From UBA288 sp050178135 (GTDB lineage Archaea; Halobacteriota; Methanomicrobia; Methanomicrobiales; Methanospirillaceae): a stretch of DNA of 64,000 nucleotides. Below the pieces are notes generated by a model. That model ran no database searches. It was given only the letters and a program-made list of their open reading frames with translations, and was not told where the DNA came from. The position numbers and the translations under genes were made by a program. The stretch spans positions 1 to 64,000 of the forward strand of contig JBFXGJ010000006.1 of NCBI GenBank assembly GCA_050178135.1, written 5' to 3'. This document shows, piece by piece, positions 25,155 to 33,379 of the stretch (positions are counted from its first letter, which is position 1; the number at the start of each line of letters is the position of its first letter).

Positions 25155-26662
25155 TAGGGCTTGAGGACTACTCGTACACCTATCCGGGCCGTTCCGAGCC
25201 GGCGCTCAACGGCGTAACGCTCCACATCCGCCGGGGCGAGGTGCTGCTCGTCACTGGCCCGACGGGTGCAGGCAAGACGACTCTCTGTCTCGCCGCCTCC
25301 GGGATCCTCCGGCACGAATTCGGCGGGACCAGCACGGGAAGAGCCATCCTGATGGGGCGCCCCGTAGAGGAGTACGCCGACCTATCGGGGATAGGTCGGC
25401 ACGTCGGTGTGGTCTTCGACGATCCCGAGGCACAGCTGATCTTCACGACCGTCGAAGAGGAGATCGCTTCGGGCCTCGAAGGGATTGACCTCCCTCGCGA
25501 GGAGCTGATCGCCCGTATGGAGCACGTCCTCGAACTGACAGCGACCGCAGACCTCCGCGAGCGCGCGCCCCACACTCTCTCCGGTGGCCAGAAGCAACGA
25601 GTTGCGATAGCCGCCACACTCGCCCTGGGCACGGAGATCCTGGTCCTGGACGAACCCACCTCCGAACTGGATGAGGAGGGAACGCAGATGCTGTTTCGGA
25701 TCATCGAGCGGCTTCGAGCAGAAGGGAAGACGGTCCTCCTGGTCGAGCACAAGCTAGACGCCCTTTTCACACTCGCTGATCGCATGGTCTTCCTCGAGGG
25801 TGGGCGCATCCTTGCCGAGGGAACGCCGGACGAACTCCTCCTGGACGAACGGGTCCGATCGGTCCTGCACACGACTCCGAACACCCCGTCTTTCTGCCGC
25901 GCTCAACCGGACCATGGATCCGGCCGCGGCAGCTCTCCAAATCCCCTTATCAGTATCGACGGGCTCATCCACGACTACGGGGGTGTTACCGCCCTGAACG
26001 GTCTCAACCTGGAGATCGATGCCGGCACGCTCGTAGCCATCATCGGGGACAACGGGTCCGGAAAGACTACGTTGATCAAACACCTTGTTGGTCTCCTGAA
26101 ACCCACGCATGGCCGGGTTGTTGTGGGGGGACACGACACAAGCGCCGAAACTATAACGGGAATGGCCCGTCACGTTGGCCTGGTCTTTCAGAATCCAGAC
26201 ACGATGCTATTCGAGGAGACGGTCGAACGCGAAGTGGCTTTCGGTCCGACGAACCTTGGGATGGATGATGTCCAGGGAAGGGTTGACCGGGCGCTTTCGG
26301 AGGTGGGCCTCCTCTCGCATCGGAACGACTATCCTCGTTCCCTATCGAGGGGCGAACGCCAGCGCCTTGCCGTTGCCTGCATCCTCGCGATGGCGCCCGA
26401 GGTGATCGTGCTCGACGAGCCGACCACCGGTCTGGATGCGGCGGAATCTGCCCGTGTCATGGCCCTGGCGTCCCGTCTCCGTGACGAGGGGCGGACGATC
26501 GTGATGGTAACGCACAATATGCGGATCGTCGAGGACTACGCAGATCGGATCGTGCTCCTGGAGCATGGAATACTGGTTGCTGATTCACAGAACGGAGGTG
26601 AAGAGGTCATATGCCAGAGATTATGCAATACGTACCGGGATCAAGTATCTTCCACCGCCTGA
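25151..26662 (+). CDS. ECF transporter ATP-binding protein, two fused ABC domains
   Basis: The two ATPase subunits that normally form the ECF A-A' pair are fused in one 503-residue chain. Domain 1 has Walker A GPTGAGKTT (about residue 38), signature LSGGQKQR and Walker B ILVLDEPTSELD. Domain 2 has GDNGSGKTT (about 302), a variant signature LSRGERQR and VIVLDEPTTGLD. The H-loops are LLVEHK and MVTHNM. It energises uptake together with the T protein. It overlaps the S gene by 4 nt and the T gene by 52 nt. Confidence 0.93.
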   Translation: MIGLEDYSYTYPGRSEPALNGVTLHIRRGEVLLVTGPTGAGKTTLCLAASGILRHEFGGTSTGRAILMGRPVEEYADLSGIGRHVGVVFDDPEAQLIFTTVEEEIASGLEGIDLPREELIARMEHVLELTATADLRERAPHTLSGGQKQRVAIAATLALGTEILVLDEPTSELDEEGTQMLFRIIERLRAEGKTVLLVEHKLDALFTLADRMVFLEGGRILAEGTPDELLLDERVRSVLHTTPNTPSFCRAQPDHGSGRGSSPNPLISIDGLIHDYGGVTALNGLNLEIDAGTLVAIIGDNGSGKTTLIKHLVGLLKPTHGRVVVGGHDTSAETITGMARHVGLVFQNPDTMLFEETVEREVAFGPTNLGMDDVQGRVDRALSEVGLLSHRNDYPRSLSRGERQRLAVACILAMAPEVIVLDEPTTGLDAAESARVMALASRLRDEGRTIVMVTHNMRIVEDYADRIVLLEHGILVADSQNGGEEVICQRLCNTYRDQVSSTA

Positions 26663-27408
26663 ACCCGCTCACCAAGATCCTGATGATCGTGCTGGTCGCG
26701 CTCCTTGCCGTGATGACGAATAACTTGTCCCTCCTGGGAACTCTCGTTGTCGTCCTCTTTGTTGCAGCAGTAGCTACACGCCTGTCAAGGCCACTCATCC
26801 AGCAGATGCCGCTCCTTGTCTCACTCGTTGTATCGCTCCTGCTGCTGACCGTCCTCTCGATGCAATCAGGTGAGACAATTGGCCACCTGGTGCCATCCGC
26901 CGTGCCGGTGATTGGTGGATCCTTCCCGATCACAACTGGAGCGATCGAGTTCGGCCTTTTGCTTTCATTTCGGTTTATCGCGATGCTCTTCGCGTTCCAG
27001 CTGCTTGTGATCTCGACCCAGCCCCATGACCTGGTACACGCACTCCAGCGCCTCCGTCTACCGGTCGACTATGCGCTGATGTTCCTGATTGCACTCCGCT
27101 TCATTCCGAGCCTGCAACTCGAGGGACAGCGGATCAACGAGGCGCAGCTTGCCCGAGGGTACAACCCAGGCACGGGCCTCCGGGGCATAATCAGGACCCT
27201 GGTCCCGATCATCGTGCCGCTCGTCTCGAACTCTCTCGGAAAGGCTAACGTGCTCGGCCTGACGATCGACCTGCGGGGCTACCGCACCCCGAGGCGTGTC
27301 TCTCTCCGGGACCGCTCACTGAAAAGAAGGGACTATACCGCGATCGCCGTGATGCTCGTCGCGTCCGCCGCGTTTGTCGCCGTCCCGTTGTTGGCTTTTT
27401 TCAGCTGA
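26611..27408 (+). CDS. ECF transporter transmembrane (T) component
   Basis: This is the CbiQ/EcfT-family scaffold protein that joins the S component to the ATPases. It has the N-terminal PGSSIFHRLNPLTKI motif, several membrane segments, and the coupling-helix signatures near ALRFIPSLQLEGQRINEAQLARG (an A-R-G type motif). It is 265 aa, family length. GAGGT precedes ATG 26611 at a good distance; a second in-frame ATG is at 26623. The long overlap with the ATPase gene indicates coupled translation. Confidence 0.92.
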   Translation: MPEIMQYVPGSSIFHRLNPLTKILMIVLVALLAVMTNNLSLLGTLVVVLFVAAVATRLSRPLIQQMPLLVSLVVSLLLLTVLSMQSGETIGHLVPSAVPVIGGSFPITTGAIEFGLLLSFRFIAMLFAFQLLVISTQPHDLVHALQRLRLPVDYALMFLIALRFIPSLQLEGQRINEAQLARGYNPGTGLRGIIRTLVPIIVPLVSNSLGKANVLGLTIDLRGYRTPRRVSLRDRSLKRRDYTAIAVMLVASAAFVAVPLLAFFS

Positions 27409-27613
27409 ACCACCTAATTTTCCGGGGGAACAACGGTTCTGTCCGTCCATCGCCGTCGATGTCCGTGCTCGGGATTCTTCCAATTCAGGCTGATTCCAGT
27501 TTTTTCAATGACCCGCGGCGGTGTTGTCAATCCGGTTCTCCTTACCCTTCTTTCTTGGTCCTGACTGTGGGGTCATCTTTTCGCAGTCCGCGGGGGAAAC
27601 CAGGTTCGCGAGA
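27409..27613. other. Intergenic stretch, nothing recognised
   Basis: These roughly 205 bp lie between the convergent T-component gene and a small minus-strand gene. The sequence has a few T-runs (for example near 27496) that may terminate transcription. I see no RNA gene or reading frame to support. Confidence 0.5.
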
Positions 27614-27856
27614 TCAGGGGGTTTCCTTGAGGAGACGTGCGCCGACAACACGTGCAATCTCATCGAACCGATCGAGCACCTCGGGGTACGAGGGGGACCG
27701 GAAGAGGATCAGGGGGTCGTCGCTCCCCTGGGTGTATGCCGCGATCGCATAGTGATCGATCAGCTCGCTGTCCTCGGTGATCCCGATCTCTTCAATCAGG
27801 TCGAGGTTCAGCATGTCCGGGTTGCCGGTCTGAACGTTCTGATACCTCAGCCACAT
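27614..27856 (-). CDS. Small conserved-looking hypothetical protein, 80 aa
   Basis: I do not recognise the family. The 80-residue protein is acidic and soluble, with alternating hydrophobic segments (MLNLDLIEEIGI, YAIAAYTQG, VLDRFDEIARVVGARLL) that look like a small alpha/beta domain. Its composition fits a real gene better than the surrounding frames. It stands alone between the ECF genes and thiM, on the opposite strand. It has no cysteines and no signal peptide. Confidence 0.6.
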   Translation of the reverse strand: MWLRYQNVQTGNPDMLNLDLIEEIGITEDSELIDHYAIAAYTQGSDDPLILFRSPSYPEVLDRFDEIARVVGARLLKETP

Positions 27857-28122
27857 TCCTCAGATATTACCCCTTCTGCCTTATGGAGATTATTCCTGGA
27901 TCATCGTGTGTGGTCAGCAGCGGTTGCCAGTTGGCTGAACCGGGCAAGGCAGGGGGACAGACGCACGTCATTTTGTATAGCAACATAAGGTTTATAGATC
28001 AACACTTCAACAAATATCCTTCGTCAGGCAACGAAATTCGCGGCCCCCAAACCCCTTAATTGCATCCTCGACCCATGCCTAGAGTACAGGCGAGCCCGAG
28101 TGGGCAGCAGCCTCGAAGGATT
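27857..28122. promoter_or_regulatory. Upstream region of thiM
   Basis: The region is A/T-richer near 27965-28030, with ATAAGGTTTATAG (about 27984-27996) as a TATA-like element about 130 bp before the thiM start. I looked for CUGAGA and the other conserved TPP-riboswitch cores and did not find them. Confidence 0.35.
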
Positions 28123-28923
28123 ATGGATGGTATGACCCTATCTACCCTGCTGGACCGTGTTCGAACAGAACGGCCGCTGGTCCACCACATTACGAACGTC
28201 GTAACTATCAATGATTGTGCCAATATCACGCTCGCCGTGGGTGCATCGCCGGTGATGGCGGAAGCCCAGGAGGAGGTCGCCGAGATGGCCTCCATGGCCG
28301 ACGCACTGGTGCTGAACATCGGGACGCTCACCGCCTCCCAGGTTCAGTCCATGCTAATCGCCGGGAGGGCAGCGAATGACCGGGGCGTCCCCATCGTGCT
28401 CGATCCAGTCGGAGCTGGTGCGACCCAGTTTCGGACCGATTCGGTGTTACGTCTCTTGGATCAGCTGGATATTGCCATCCTGAAGGGCAATGCAGGCGAG
28501 ATCGGAACGCTCGCCGGCGTGAGCGCCGAGGTCAGGGGCGTTGACTCAGGGGGGATTGAGGGGGATCCCGGCGAGACGTGCCGGCAACTCGCCGAACGTT
28601 TGGGCATAGTCGTGGCAATGAGTGGGGCGGTCGACTTCGTCTCCGATGGGGTGAGGCTCACCTCGTTGGAGAACGGTCACCCGCTTATGGATCGTGTTTC
28701 GGGCACGGGGTGCATGCTCTCCTCCGTCGTTGGGTCATTCGCTTCAATATCAGAGGATCATTATATGGCCACGGTCGCCGCCATGGTTACCTATGGTCTC
28801 GCAGGCGAACGTGCTGCGTTGAAAGCGAAAGGACCGGGCTCTTTCCGATTCAAGATGATCGATGCACTCGCATCTCTGGGGTTCTCAGATATCGAAAGTG
28901 GGGCCCGGATCCGGTCTATATGA
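28123..28923 (+). CDS. thiM: Hydroxyethylthiazole kinase
   Basis: ThiM phosphorylates 4-methyl-5-(2-hydroxyethyl)thiazole so that salvaged thiazole can enter thiamine phosphate. Family features are LVHHITNVVTINDCANI, GASPVMAEA, VLDPVGAGAT, LKGNAGEIGTLAG and the ATP-site SGTGCMLSSVVGSF. It has 266 aa from ATG 28123, preceded by GAAGGATT; an upstream in-frame ATG at 28060 adds 21 unlikely residues. It overlaps thiE by 4 nt, and the pair forms a salvage operon. No thiC or thiD is seen in the window. Confidence 0.93.
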   Translation: MDGMTLSTLLDRVRTERPLVHHITNVVTINDCANITLAVGASPVMAEAQEEVAEMASMADALVLNIGTLTASQVQSMLIAGRAANDRGVPIVLDPVGAGATQFRTDSVLRLLDQLDIAILKGNAGEIGTLAGVSAEVRGVDSGGIEGDPGETCRQLAERLGIVVAMSGAVDFVSDGVRLTSLENGHPLMDRVSGTGCMLSSVVGSFASISEDHYMATVAAMVTYGLAGERAALKAKGPGSFRFKMIDALASLGFSDIESGARIRSI

Positions 28924-29570
28924 CGGCAGAATGGGCCCTGTACGTTGTCACGGACGAGCAACTCTCCCTCGGGAGAAGCCACCTCGATATCGCACGGGCC
29001 GCGATAGAAGGGGGGGCGGATGTTATCCAGCTCCGGGACAAGGGCCGCACGGCTCGAGAACTGCTCGAAATTGCCAGAAAAATCCGATTAATCACGGCCC
29101 CTGCAGGCGCCCGTTTTATCATCAACGACCGCCTCGACCTCGCCCTCCTAGCGGCCGATGGTGTCCACCTTGGGCAGTCAGACCTGCCGATATGCGCCGC
29201 CCGCAGAATTGCGCCGATTCCGTTTATTATTGGGGCCTCCGTGGGTTCAGTCGAGGAGGCCCTGCGTGCTGAGGATGAGGGAGCAGACTATGTCGCCGTC
29301 AGCCCTGTCTTTACAACCGGATCAAAGGGCGATGCGGGACCCGGGCACGGACTCCAGGTGGTCCGTGAGGTTCGGTTAGCAGTGAAGATACCGGTTGTTG
29401 CCATCGGCGGGATCAACCTGGCGAATGCTGCTGAGGTGGTCGAGGCCGGTGCAGATGGGTGCGCAGTGATCTCCAGCGTCGTCTCTGCACCCCGGATCGT
29501 ACCGGCAGCCCGGGCACTCAGGGAGACGATTGTCCGGGCGCTTGATAACCGTCGACGCAGATCTCCCTAA
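28920..29570 (+). CDS. thiE: Thiamine-phosphate synthase
   Basis: ThiE joins HMP pyrophosphate and thiazole phosphate to thiamine phosphate. This TIM-barrel enzyme has LYVVTDEQ at the N terminus, VIQLRDKGRTARE, FIINDRLDLAL, GVHLGQSDLP, YVAVSPVFTTGSKGDAG and VVAIGGINLANAAE, all in family order. It has 216 aa from ATG 28920 in an ATGA overlap with thiM. It is a bacterial-type ThiE, not the archaeal ThiN domain. A clear hairpin-plus-T terminator follows at about 29587. Confidence 0.94.
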   Translation: MTAEWALYVVTDEQLSLGRSHLDIARAAIEGGADVIQLRDKGRTARELLEIARKIRLITAPAGARFIINDRLDLALLAADGVHLGQSDLPICAARRIAPIPFIIGASVGSVEEALRAEDEGADYVAVSPVFTTGSKGDAGPGHGLQVVREVRLAVKIPVVAIGGINLANAAEVVEAGADGCAVISSVVSAPRIVPAARALRETIVRALDNRRRRSP

Positions 29571-29578
29571 AAACCGCC

Positions 29579-29606
29579 TTTTTCCTGGGCTTACAGGCCC
29601 TTTTTT
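29579..29606 (+). terminator. Hairpin terminator after thiE
   Basis: GGGC (29587-29590), a 6-nt loop and GCCC (29597-29600) are followed at once by six T (29601-29606), beginning 17 bp after the thiE stop codon. Confidence 0.7.
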
Positions 29607-29716
29607 GGATCAACCTGGATATATCGGCCATGGACGTGTTTTTTTTCCCATGGATTGACCCTAACCGGAACTCAGTAGAAATGGCCAGCCCGAGGGGTTG
29701 ACGCAGGGCGAGCCCA

Positions 29717-29744
29717 ATTTCGCAGAATGGAGATTCTGCGAAAT
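29717..29744. repeat. 28-bp dif-like inverted repeat
   Basis: ATTTCGCAGAA (29717-29727) and TTCTGCGAAAT (29734-29744) are perfect 11-bp inverted arms around a 6-bp centre TGGAGA. That is the 11-6-11 layout of Xer recombination sites. The outer 12-mer ATTCTGCGAAAT recurs once, at 30968-30979, 33 bp before the Xer-type recombinase gene. Alternatively it is a long hairpin ending transcripts of the neighbouring genes, although no T-run follows. Confidence 0.55.
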
Positions 29745-29770
29745 ACGGCGCTACGGCCCTGAATTACTCC

Positions 29771-30463
29771 TTATTTCCACTTTCCTTCTGCAATACGCTG
29801 GCGAAGGATGTCGGTCGAGCGGTGGTACAGGCCCTGAGAGCCTTTGTCTGCGATCTTTTTGGCCGGAACCCCGCCGATCGTGATGTCGTTCTCGGGAAAA
29901 GACCTGGTCACGACAGCGCCGGCACCGATAGCGACGTTATCCCCAATCACCTGATCTCCGATGATGATCACGTTTGGCCCGATGAACGCGTTATTGCCGA
30001 TCGTCGCACAGACTCCGTGGGTGCCGGCCTTTGTCGCGATCTGGACGCCGACGTGGATGCGGCAGTTTTCACCGATCCTCGCGCCGGGGCAGGCCCCGAC
30101 GCACCCGAGATGGGCATGAGCGATCGAGAGCCCTGCACCGAATACATTCGGGGGGATCTGGAACCCGAGATACCGCTCAGCCCGGGTATGACGCCAGAGG
30201 AGGTAGTAGTAATATGGCTTGAAGAGGATCGAGGTGCGGCAGTTCTTTATATATTCCAACCGGCGGAGGCGTCGCTGAAATCGCCAGACCTCGTGGGTAA
30301 AGTATTGTGGGAACCAGGATCGAATGTTCAACGCAATTCGGTCTGCCTCGAGATAAAAGCGATAGTCCTCCTTCGATCGAATCACGTCCATAATTTCTGG
30401 TGCTGCTCGCATAAAGTTATCGAACGGCGCCATTGTCCGCAGGTGCTTCCTGAAGTTGGACAA
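29771..30463 (-). CDS. Left-handed beta-helix acetyltransferase, serine acetyltransferase-like
   Basis: The C-terminal half (about residues 105-205) has hexapeptide repeats forming a left-handed beta helix: IAHAHLGCVGACPGARIGENCRIHVGV, ATIGNNAFIGPNVIIIGD, VIGDNVAIGAGAVVTRSFP and GGVPAKKI. This places it with CysE-like and polysaccharide O-acetyltransferases that use acetyl-CoA. The N-terminal 100 residues are basic, aromatic-rich and helical. With no cysteine or surface-polysaccharide genes nearby the substrate is open. It stands alone between the dif-like repeat and the recombinase gene and has a more A/T-rich upstream flank than its neighbours, hinting at recent arrival. Confidence 0.82.
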   Translation of the reverse strand: MSNFRKHLRTMAPFDNFMRAAPEIMDVIRSKEDYRFYLEADRIALNIRSWFPQYFTHEVWRFQRRLRRLEYIKNCRTSILFKPYYYYLLWRHTRAERYLGFQIPPNVFGAGLSIAHAHLGCVGACPGARIGENCRIHVGVQIATKAGTHGVCATIGNNAFIGPNVIIIGDQVIGDNVAIGAGAVVTRSFPENDITIGGVPAKKIADKGSQGLYHRSTDILRQRIAEGKWK

Positions 30464-30758
30464 TCATCAACTCGGGTTCTCTTTGTGACGGTCGAAGAGT
30501 CATGGTCACGTCCCCGTGTCGAGATTGAATCCCATCTCAGCCCAGGCAGTTTTCGTTAGTGTTGCTCTCCCCGTGCAAGGTGCGTCCACGGGAGATTGTC
30601 GCATGACCATCGCCACCCAATCCCGGTTATCGATTCCTTTCCGGGTTCCTCGTTTGCGGTGAATTTTCCTCATTTGGATGAAATATTCGATCATAAACCA
30701 TATGATGCTATACGATTGGAACTCAGGTACGTTCTGTCGTTCGTCGTTTACACATGCA

Positions 30759-30813
30759 CCCGGTACGGGTTCTCGCGCGGGAGGCGGAAGCGAGCGCGAG
30801 GCTCTGCTTTTTA
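30759..30813 (+). ncRNA. Possible small RNA 3' end: two hairpins plus U-run
   Basis: ACCCG-GTA-CGGGT (30759-30771) is followed directly by CTCGCGC (30773-30779) pairing with GCGCGAG (30795-30801), and then five T at 30809-30813. No plus-strand gene ends just before it, so it may close a short transcript starting near 30735. The evidence is structural only. Confidence 0.3.
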
Positions 30814-30967
30814 CGGTGCACGGAGCGATAGCTCGGGGCGAAGGACTGGATGCGCCCCATGCGGCCATAGCATGTATTCAATGATGGATGCCCCTGATTC
30901 TCGAGTCGGGAAATGTCGTGTCGACTTCATGCAAATGGGCCGGTTCCGCCCCACCGGCTTGTTTGAC

Positions 30968-30979
30968 ATTCTGCGAAAT
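30968..30979 (+). repeat. Copy of 12-mer ATTCTGCGAAAT before the recombinase
   Basis: This is identical to the right arm of the dif-like repeat (29733-29744) and in the same orientation, giving direct repeats 1.23 kb apart that flank the acetyltransferase gene. It has no matching left arm. Confidence 0.6.
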
Positions 30980-31011
30980 TCCTTTAGGGGCGCAACGCAT
31001 ACGGATCCACA

Positions 31012-31893
31012 GTGAACGATCGGACACTCAAGGACTGGATCGACCTGTACATCGACTTTCTGCGCATGCGGCACTATTCGGAGCGGACCGTAACCACGTA
31101 TCGGCGGTCGCTGTACCAGCTCGCCGTCAGGCTCGCTACCAGGGGCGGTGCCGGAACCAATGTCTCGCCCTCCGCGGTCACAACGGCCGCACTCTATGAC
31201 CACCTTGCCACTCTATCGAGAGAACGGTCCCTTTCCCCTCGCACTCTCAACCGGGTGATCTGTTCGTACTCTTCGTTCTTCCGCTACCTCATCGCGCAGG
31301 GGATCGTCGAGTCCAACCCCGTCGACCGTGTCGAGCGCCCAAAGGTGGGGAAGACCGGGGTTCGCTGTCTCAAGCACCGCCAGGTGACCCGGTTTCTCCG
31401 ATCGATCGAAGACTCCCGGGAACGCCTCATCGTTCGACTGATCTACGCGACAGGCGTTCGCGTATCGGAACTCTGTGCTATACGGGTGGAGGCGATCGAC
31501 CTCGACGATGGTGTGATTCGGGTCATCGGGAAGGGGGACAAGGAGCGGACTGTCTTTCTGGACGACGCAACCGCGGACGAGATTGAAGCGTTCATCGGAG
31601 ATCGGACTTCAGGGCCGCTCTTTCCGGGGTATGGAGGCCGAGCCATCTCGACGCGAACGGTTCAACTCCTCTTCAAGCGGTGTGCCCCCGAGGGGGTCAC
31701 CCCGCACACCATCCGGCATTCGTACGCGAGCGAGCTCTACCGACGGAGTCGAAACCTTCGCGTGGTCCAGGAGAACCTGGGCCACACCTCGATCAAGACA
31801 ACCGAGGTCTACCTTCACACGGACCTCGAGGAACGACGTGAGGTCTACCGCCGGCACTTTCCTCTCGCAGCCAAAGGGGATGAAGAGGACTGA
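31012..31893 (+). CDS. Tyrosine recombinase, XerA/XerC/D-like
   Basis: This is a site-specific DNA recombinase. The N-terminal SAM-like core-binding domain occupies residues 1-100 (FLRMRHYSERTVTTYRRSL). The catalytic domain has the full set: Arg150 (ATGVRVSEL), Lys174 (GKGDKERTV), His232 and Arg235 (PHTIRHSYAS), His258 (LGHTSIKTT) and the nucleophile Tyr267 (VYLHT). At 293 aa it has Xer length, without phage-integrase extensions. The start is GTG 31012. Archaeal XerA resolves chromosome dimers at dif; a dif-like repeat lies 1.3 kb upstream. It could also be the integrase of a small decayed element. Confidence 0.92.
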   Translation: MNDRTLKDWIDLYIDFLRMRHYSERTVTTYRRSLYQLAVRLATRGGAGTNVSPSAVTTAALYDHLATLSRERSLSPRTLNRVICSYSSFFRYLIAQGIVESNPVDRVERPKVGKTGVRCLKHRQVTRFLRSIEDSRERLIVRLIYATGVRVSELCAIRVEAIDLDDGVIRVIGKGDKERTVFLDDATADEIEAFIGDRTSGPLFPGYGGRAISTRTVQLLFKRCAPEGVTPHTIRHSYASELYRRSRNLRVVQENLGHTSIKTTEVYLHTDLEERREVYRRHFPLAAKGDEED

Positions 31894-32307
31894 GGCGGGC
31901 CGACATGGTGGCACGTACACAGATACCGATGAAAGAATAGATGGATGTATCGCTGAACCTGCCCTGTTCACGGGGGTTGGGCAGACCACGATCTCATTCC
32001 CATCCACCCAGAATTTATCGGTCACGTGCGAACCTGATTCTCAGCTGGCCGAACCCCGCCACGCCAGGGTGCACTGGAGGCTTATCCCCAGTCCCTCGCG
32101 CAATTGGCGTTTTTATTGAAGAATACGACAGGAACCCGGGGGTACGACTTCTTTTTCTCGGCATGAGGACGACGTTCCCCATATCAATCTGAAAAACCAG
32201 TGACATACGAGTCGAGCACCACCCAGGGGGTGAAAACTACTGATTTCGAATGTGGGAGCGCATCAACGAGATATCGAAGGATTCAGATAATCGAAGAAGA
32301 CGAGAAG
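31894..32307. other. Intergenic stretch, nothing recognised
   Basis: These 414 bp lie between the recombinase gene and the tRNA. Short frames on both strands have no protein-like features. A T-run near 32108-32112 may end the recombinase transcript. I see no RNA structure I could name. Confidence 0.45.
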
Positions 32308-32392
32308 TGCGAAGGGCCGGATTCGAACCGGCGAACCTCTTCAGGAACGGATCTTAAGTCCGTCTCCGTTGGCCGGGCTTGGATACCTTCGC
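32308..32392 (-). tRNA. tRNA-Leu (anticodon UAA)
   Basis: Read on the minus strand, the acceptor GCGAAGG (5' end at 32392) pairs with CCTTCGC, followed by discriminator A at 32308. The anticodon stem-loop GGACTTAAGATCC gives anticodon TAA at 32356-32354. There is a long variable arm, as in class II tRNA-Leu, and the T arm is GCCGGTTCGAATCCGGC. The length is 85 nt, with no intron. The terminal CCA is not encoded. tRNA genes are common integration targets, and the recombinase gene is nearby. Confidence 0.95.
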
Positions 32393-32491
32393 GCAGAGTA
32401 CTCTCTTTGCAGTCCTACCCGGTTAATCGTTTGTATAACCATGCCAGCGGAAGTCAGGAGCAGCAGTTCAACCGTTGCTGCTCCCTCCCTC

Positions 32492-33379
32492 TTAATCGGC
32501 GAAATAATCCGTATCGACCCGCTTAATGGTATAGGTGGTCAGATCGGTTACTCCGATTCCATGGTCGATCATCAACCCGGCAAGCCGCTTCCCGTCGATC
32601 AGCACCACCTTCTTCTCGATTGTCCGGATGTACTCTTCGGCAGTCCTCGTGAACTGCGATGTGGTGATGAAGACCCCGTTCCTCGCCCGCTTCCCCTCCA
32701 GGCTCCCGACGAAAGCCTGGATCTCCTGTCGTCCGACGGAGGAGTTCCATCTCTTGGCCTGAATGTAGCTCACGTCCATACCCAGAGTGTCCTCCTTGAT
32801 GATCCCATCGATCCCCTCGTCGTTGCTCCGCCCGACCGCCTCACCTGCGTCCTGGACAGACCCTCCGTAGCCCATGGAGACCAGGAGGTCCACGACCAGA
32901 ATCTCGAAGAAGGACGGGGGACTGTTCCTGACTAGTTCGAGTAGCTCTCGGGAGAGGTCATCCCTCATCACCTGGTAATTCCTCTCGATCTCCTCCTCCG
33001 TGGTGAGGAGGGTACAGGGGACATCCTCATCGATATCGGGTGAGATGCCCCGGTTAAAGATGACGAATCCAGGAAACCGGCGGAGGTACTCATTGTCGAT
33101 AGCATCCAGGCCTTCGCCGAGGGTCGTTACACCCTGATCGGTGATGTGCACACAACGGCCCTTCGTTCTTCTGACAAGTCCTGGGTATTTTCAGGACGAG
33201 ATGGCCCATCTGGTCCTTTTTCGAAAGAGGACGTGCTGGGACCGGGAGAACGCGTCATCGGCGAGGAGGTGAAACTGAACCGACAGGGCTTGTCGGAGGT
33301 CGTGCAGCGCATGCTCCTCGCGATCGCCGAGGTGCTCCAGAAGGGGGAGCATCAACGCCTGGTAACTCGGGAGCTCCAT
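32492..33379 (-). pseudogene. mrr: Mrr-type restriction endonuclease, split by an in-frame TGA
   Basis: The N-terminal winged-helix part starts at ATG 33379 (MELPSYQALMLPLLEHL) and ends at a TGA at 33191-33193, after TRWAISS. The same frame then continues KYPGLVRRTKGRCVHITDQG and runs to 32492, matching the normal Mrr order W-A-x3-L-K-x-x-G-L. The C-terminal nuclease domain has FFEILVVDLLVSMGYGG, GIDGIIKED and the catalytic Q-A-K motif in YIQAKRW. Without the stop the protein would be about 295 aa, full length. Family members cut modified DNA. A downstream fragment could start at GTG 33151 (219 aa). No modification enzyme is adjacent. Confidence 0.85.

Larger units (their letters stand above)
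30464..31011. other. 548-bp stretch without a supported gene
   Basis: Open frames here are short and unlike proteins. The segment has two neighbouring hairpins with a T-run (30759-30813, listed separately) and a TATA-like GCTATACG near 30710. One copy of the 12-mer ATTCTGCGAAAT lies at 30968-30979. It may contain a small RNA and the promoter of the recombinase. Confidence 0.45.

Noticed and set aside
27857..28122. TPP riboswitch before thiM
   Set aside because: The conserved core sequences are missing.
30855..30880. 5S rRNA-like GCGGCCATAGC
   Set aside because: Only this short string resembles 5S rRNA; the rest of the molecule is absent.
31941..32206. Small frames on both strands after the recombinase
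   Set aside because: No start context, no protein-like composition and no family resemblance.
33191..33193. UGA as selenocysteine or another recoded residue in Mrr
   Set aside because: The position is normally Leu and not catalytic, no insertion element is evident, and a point mutation explains it better.
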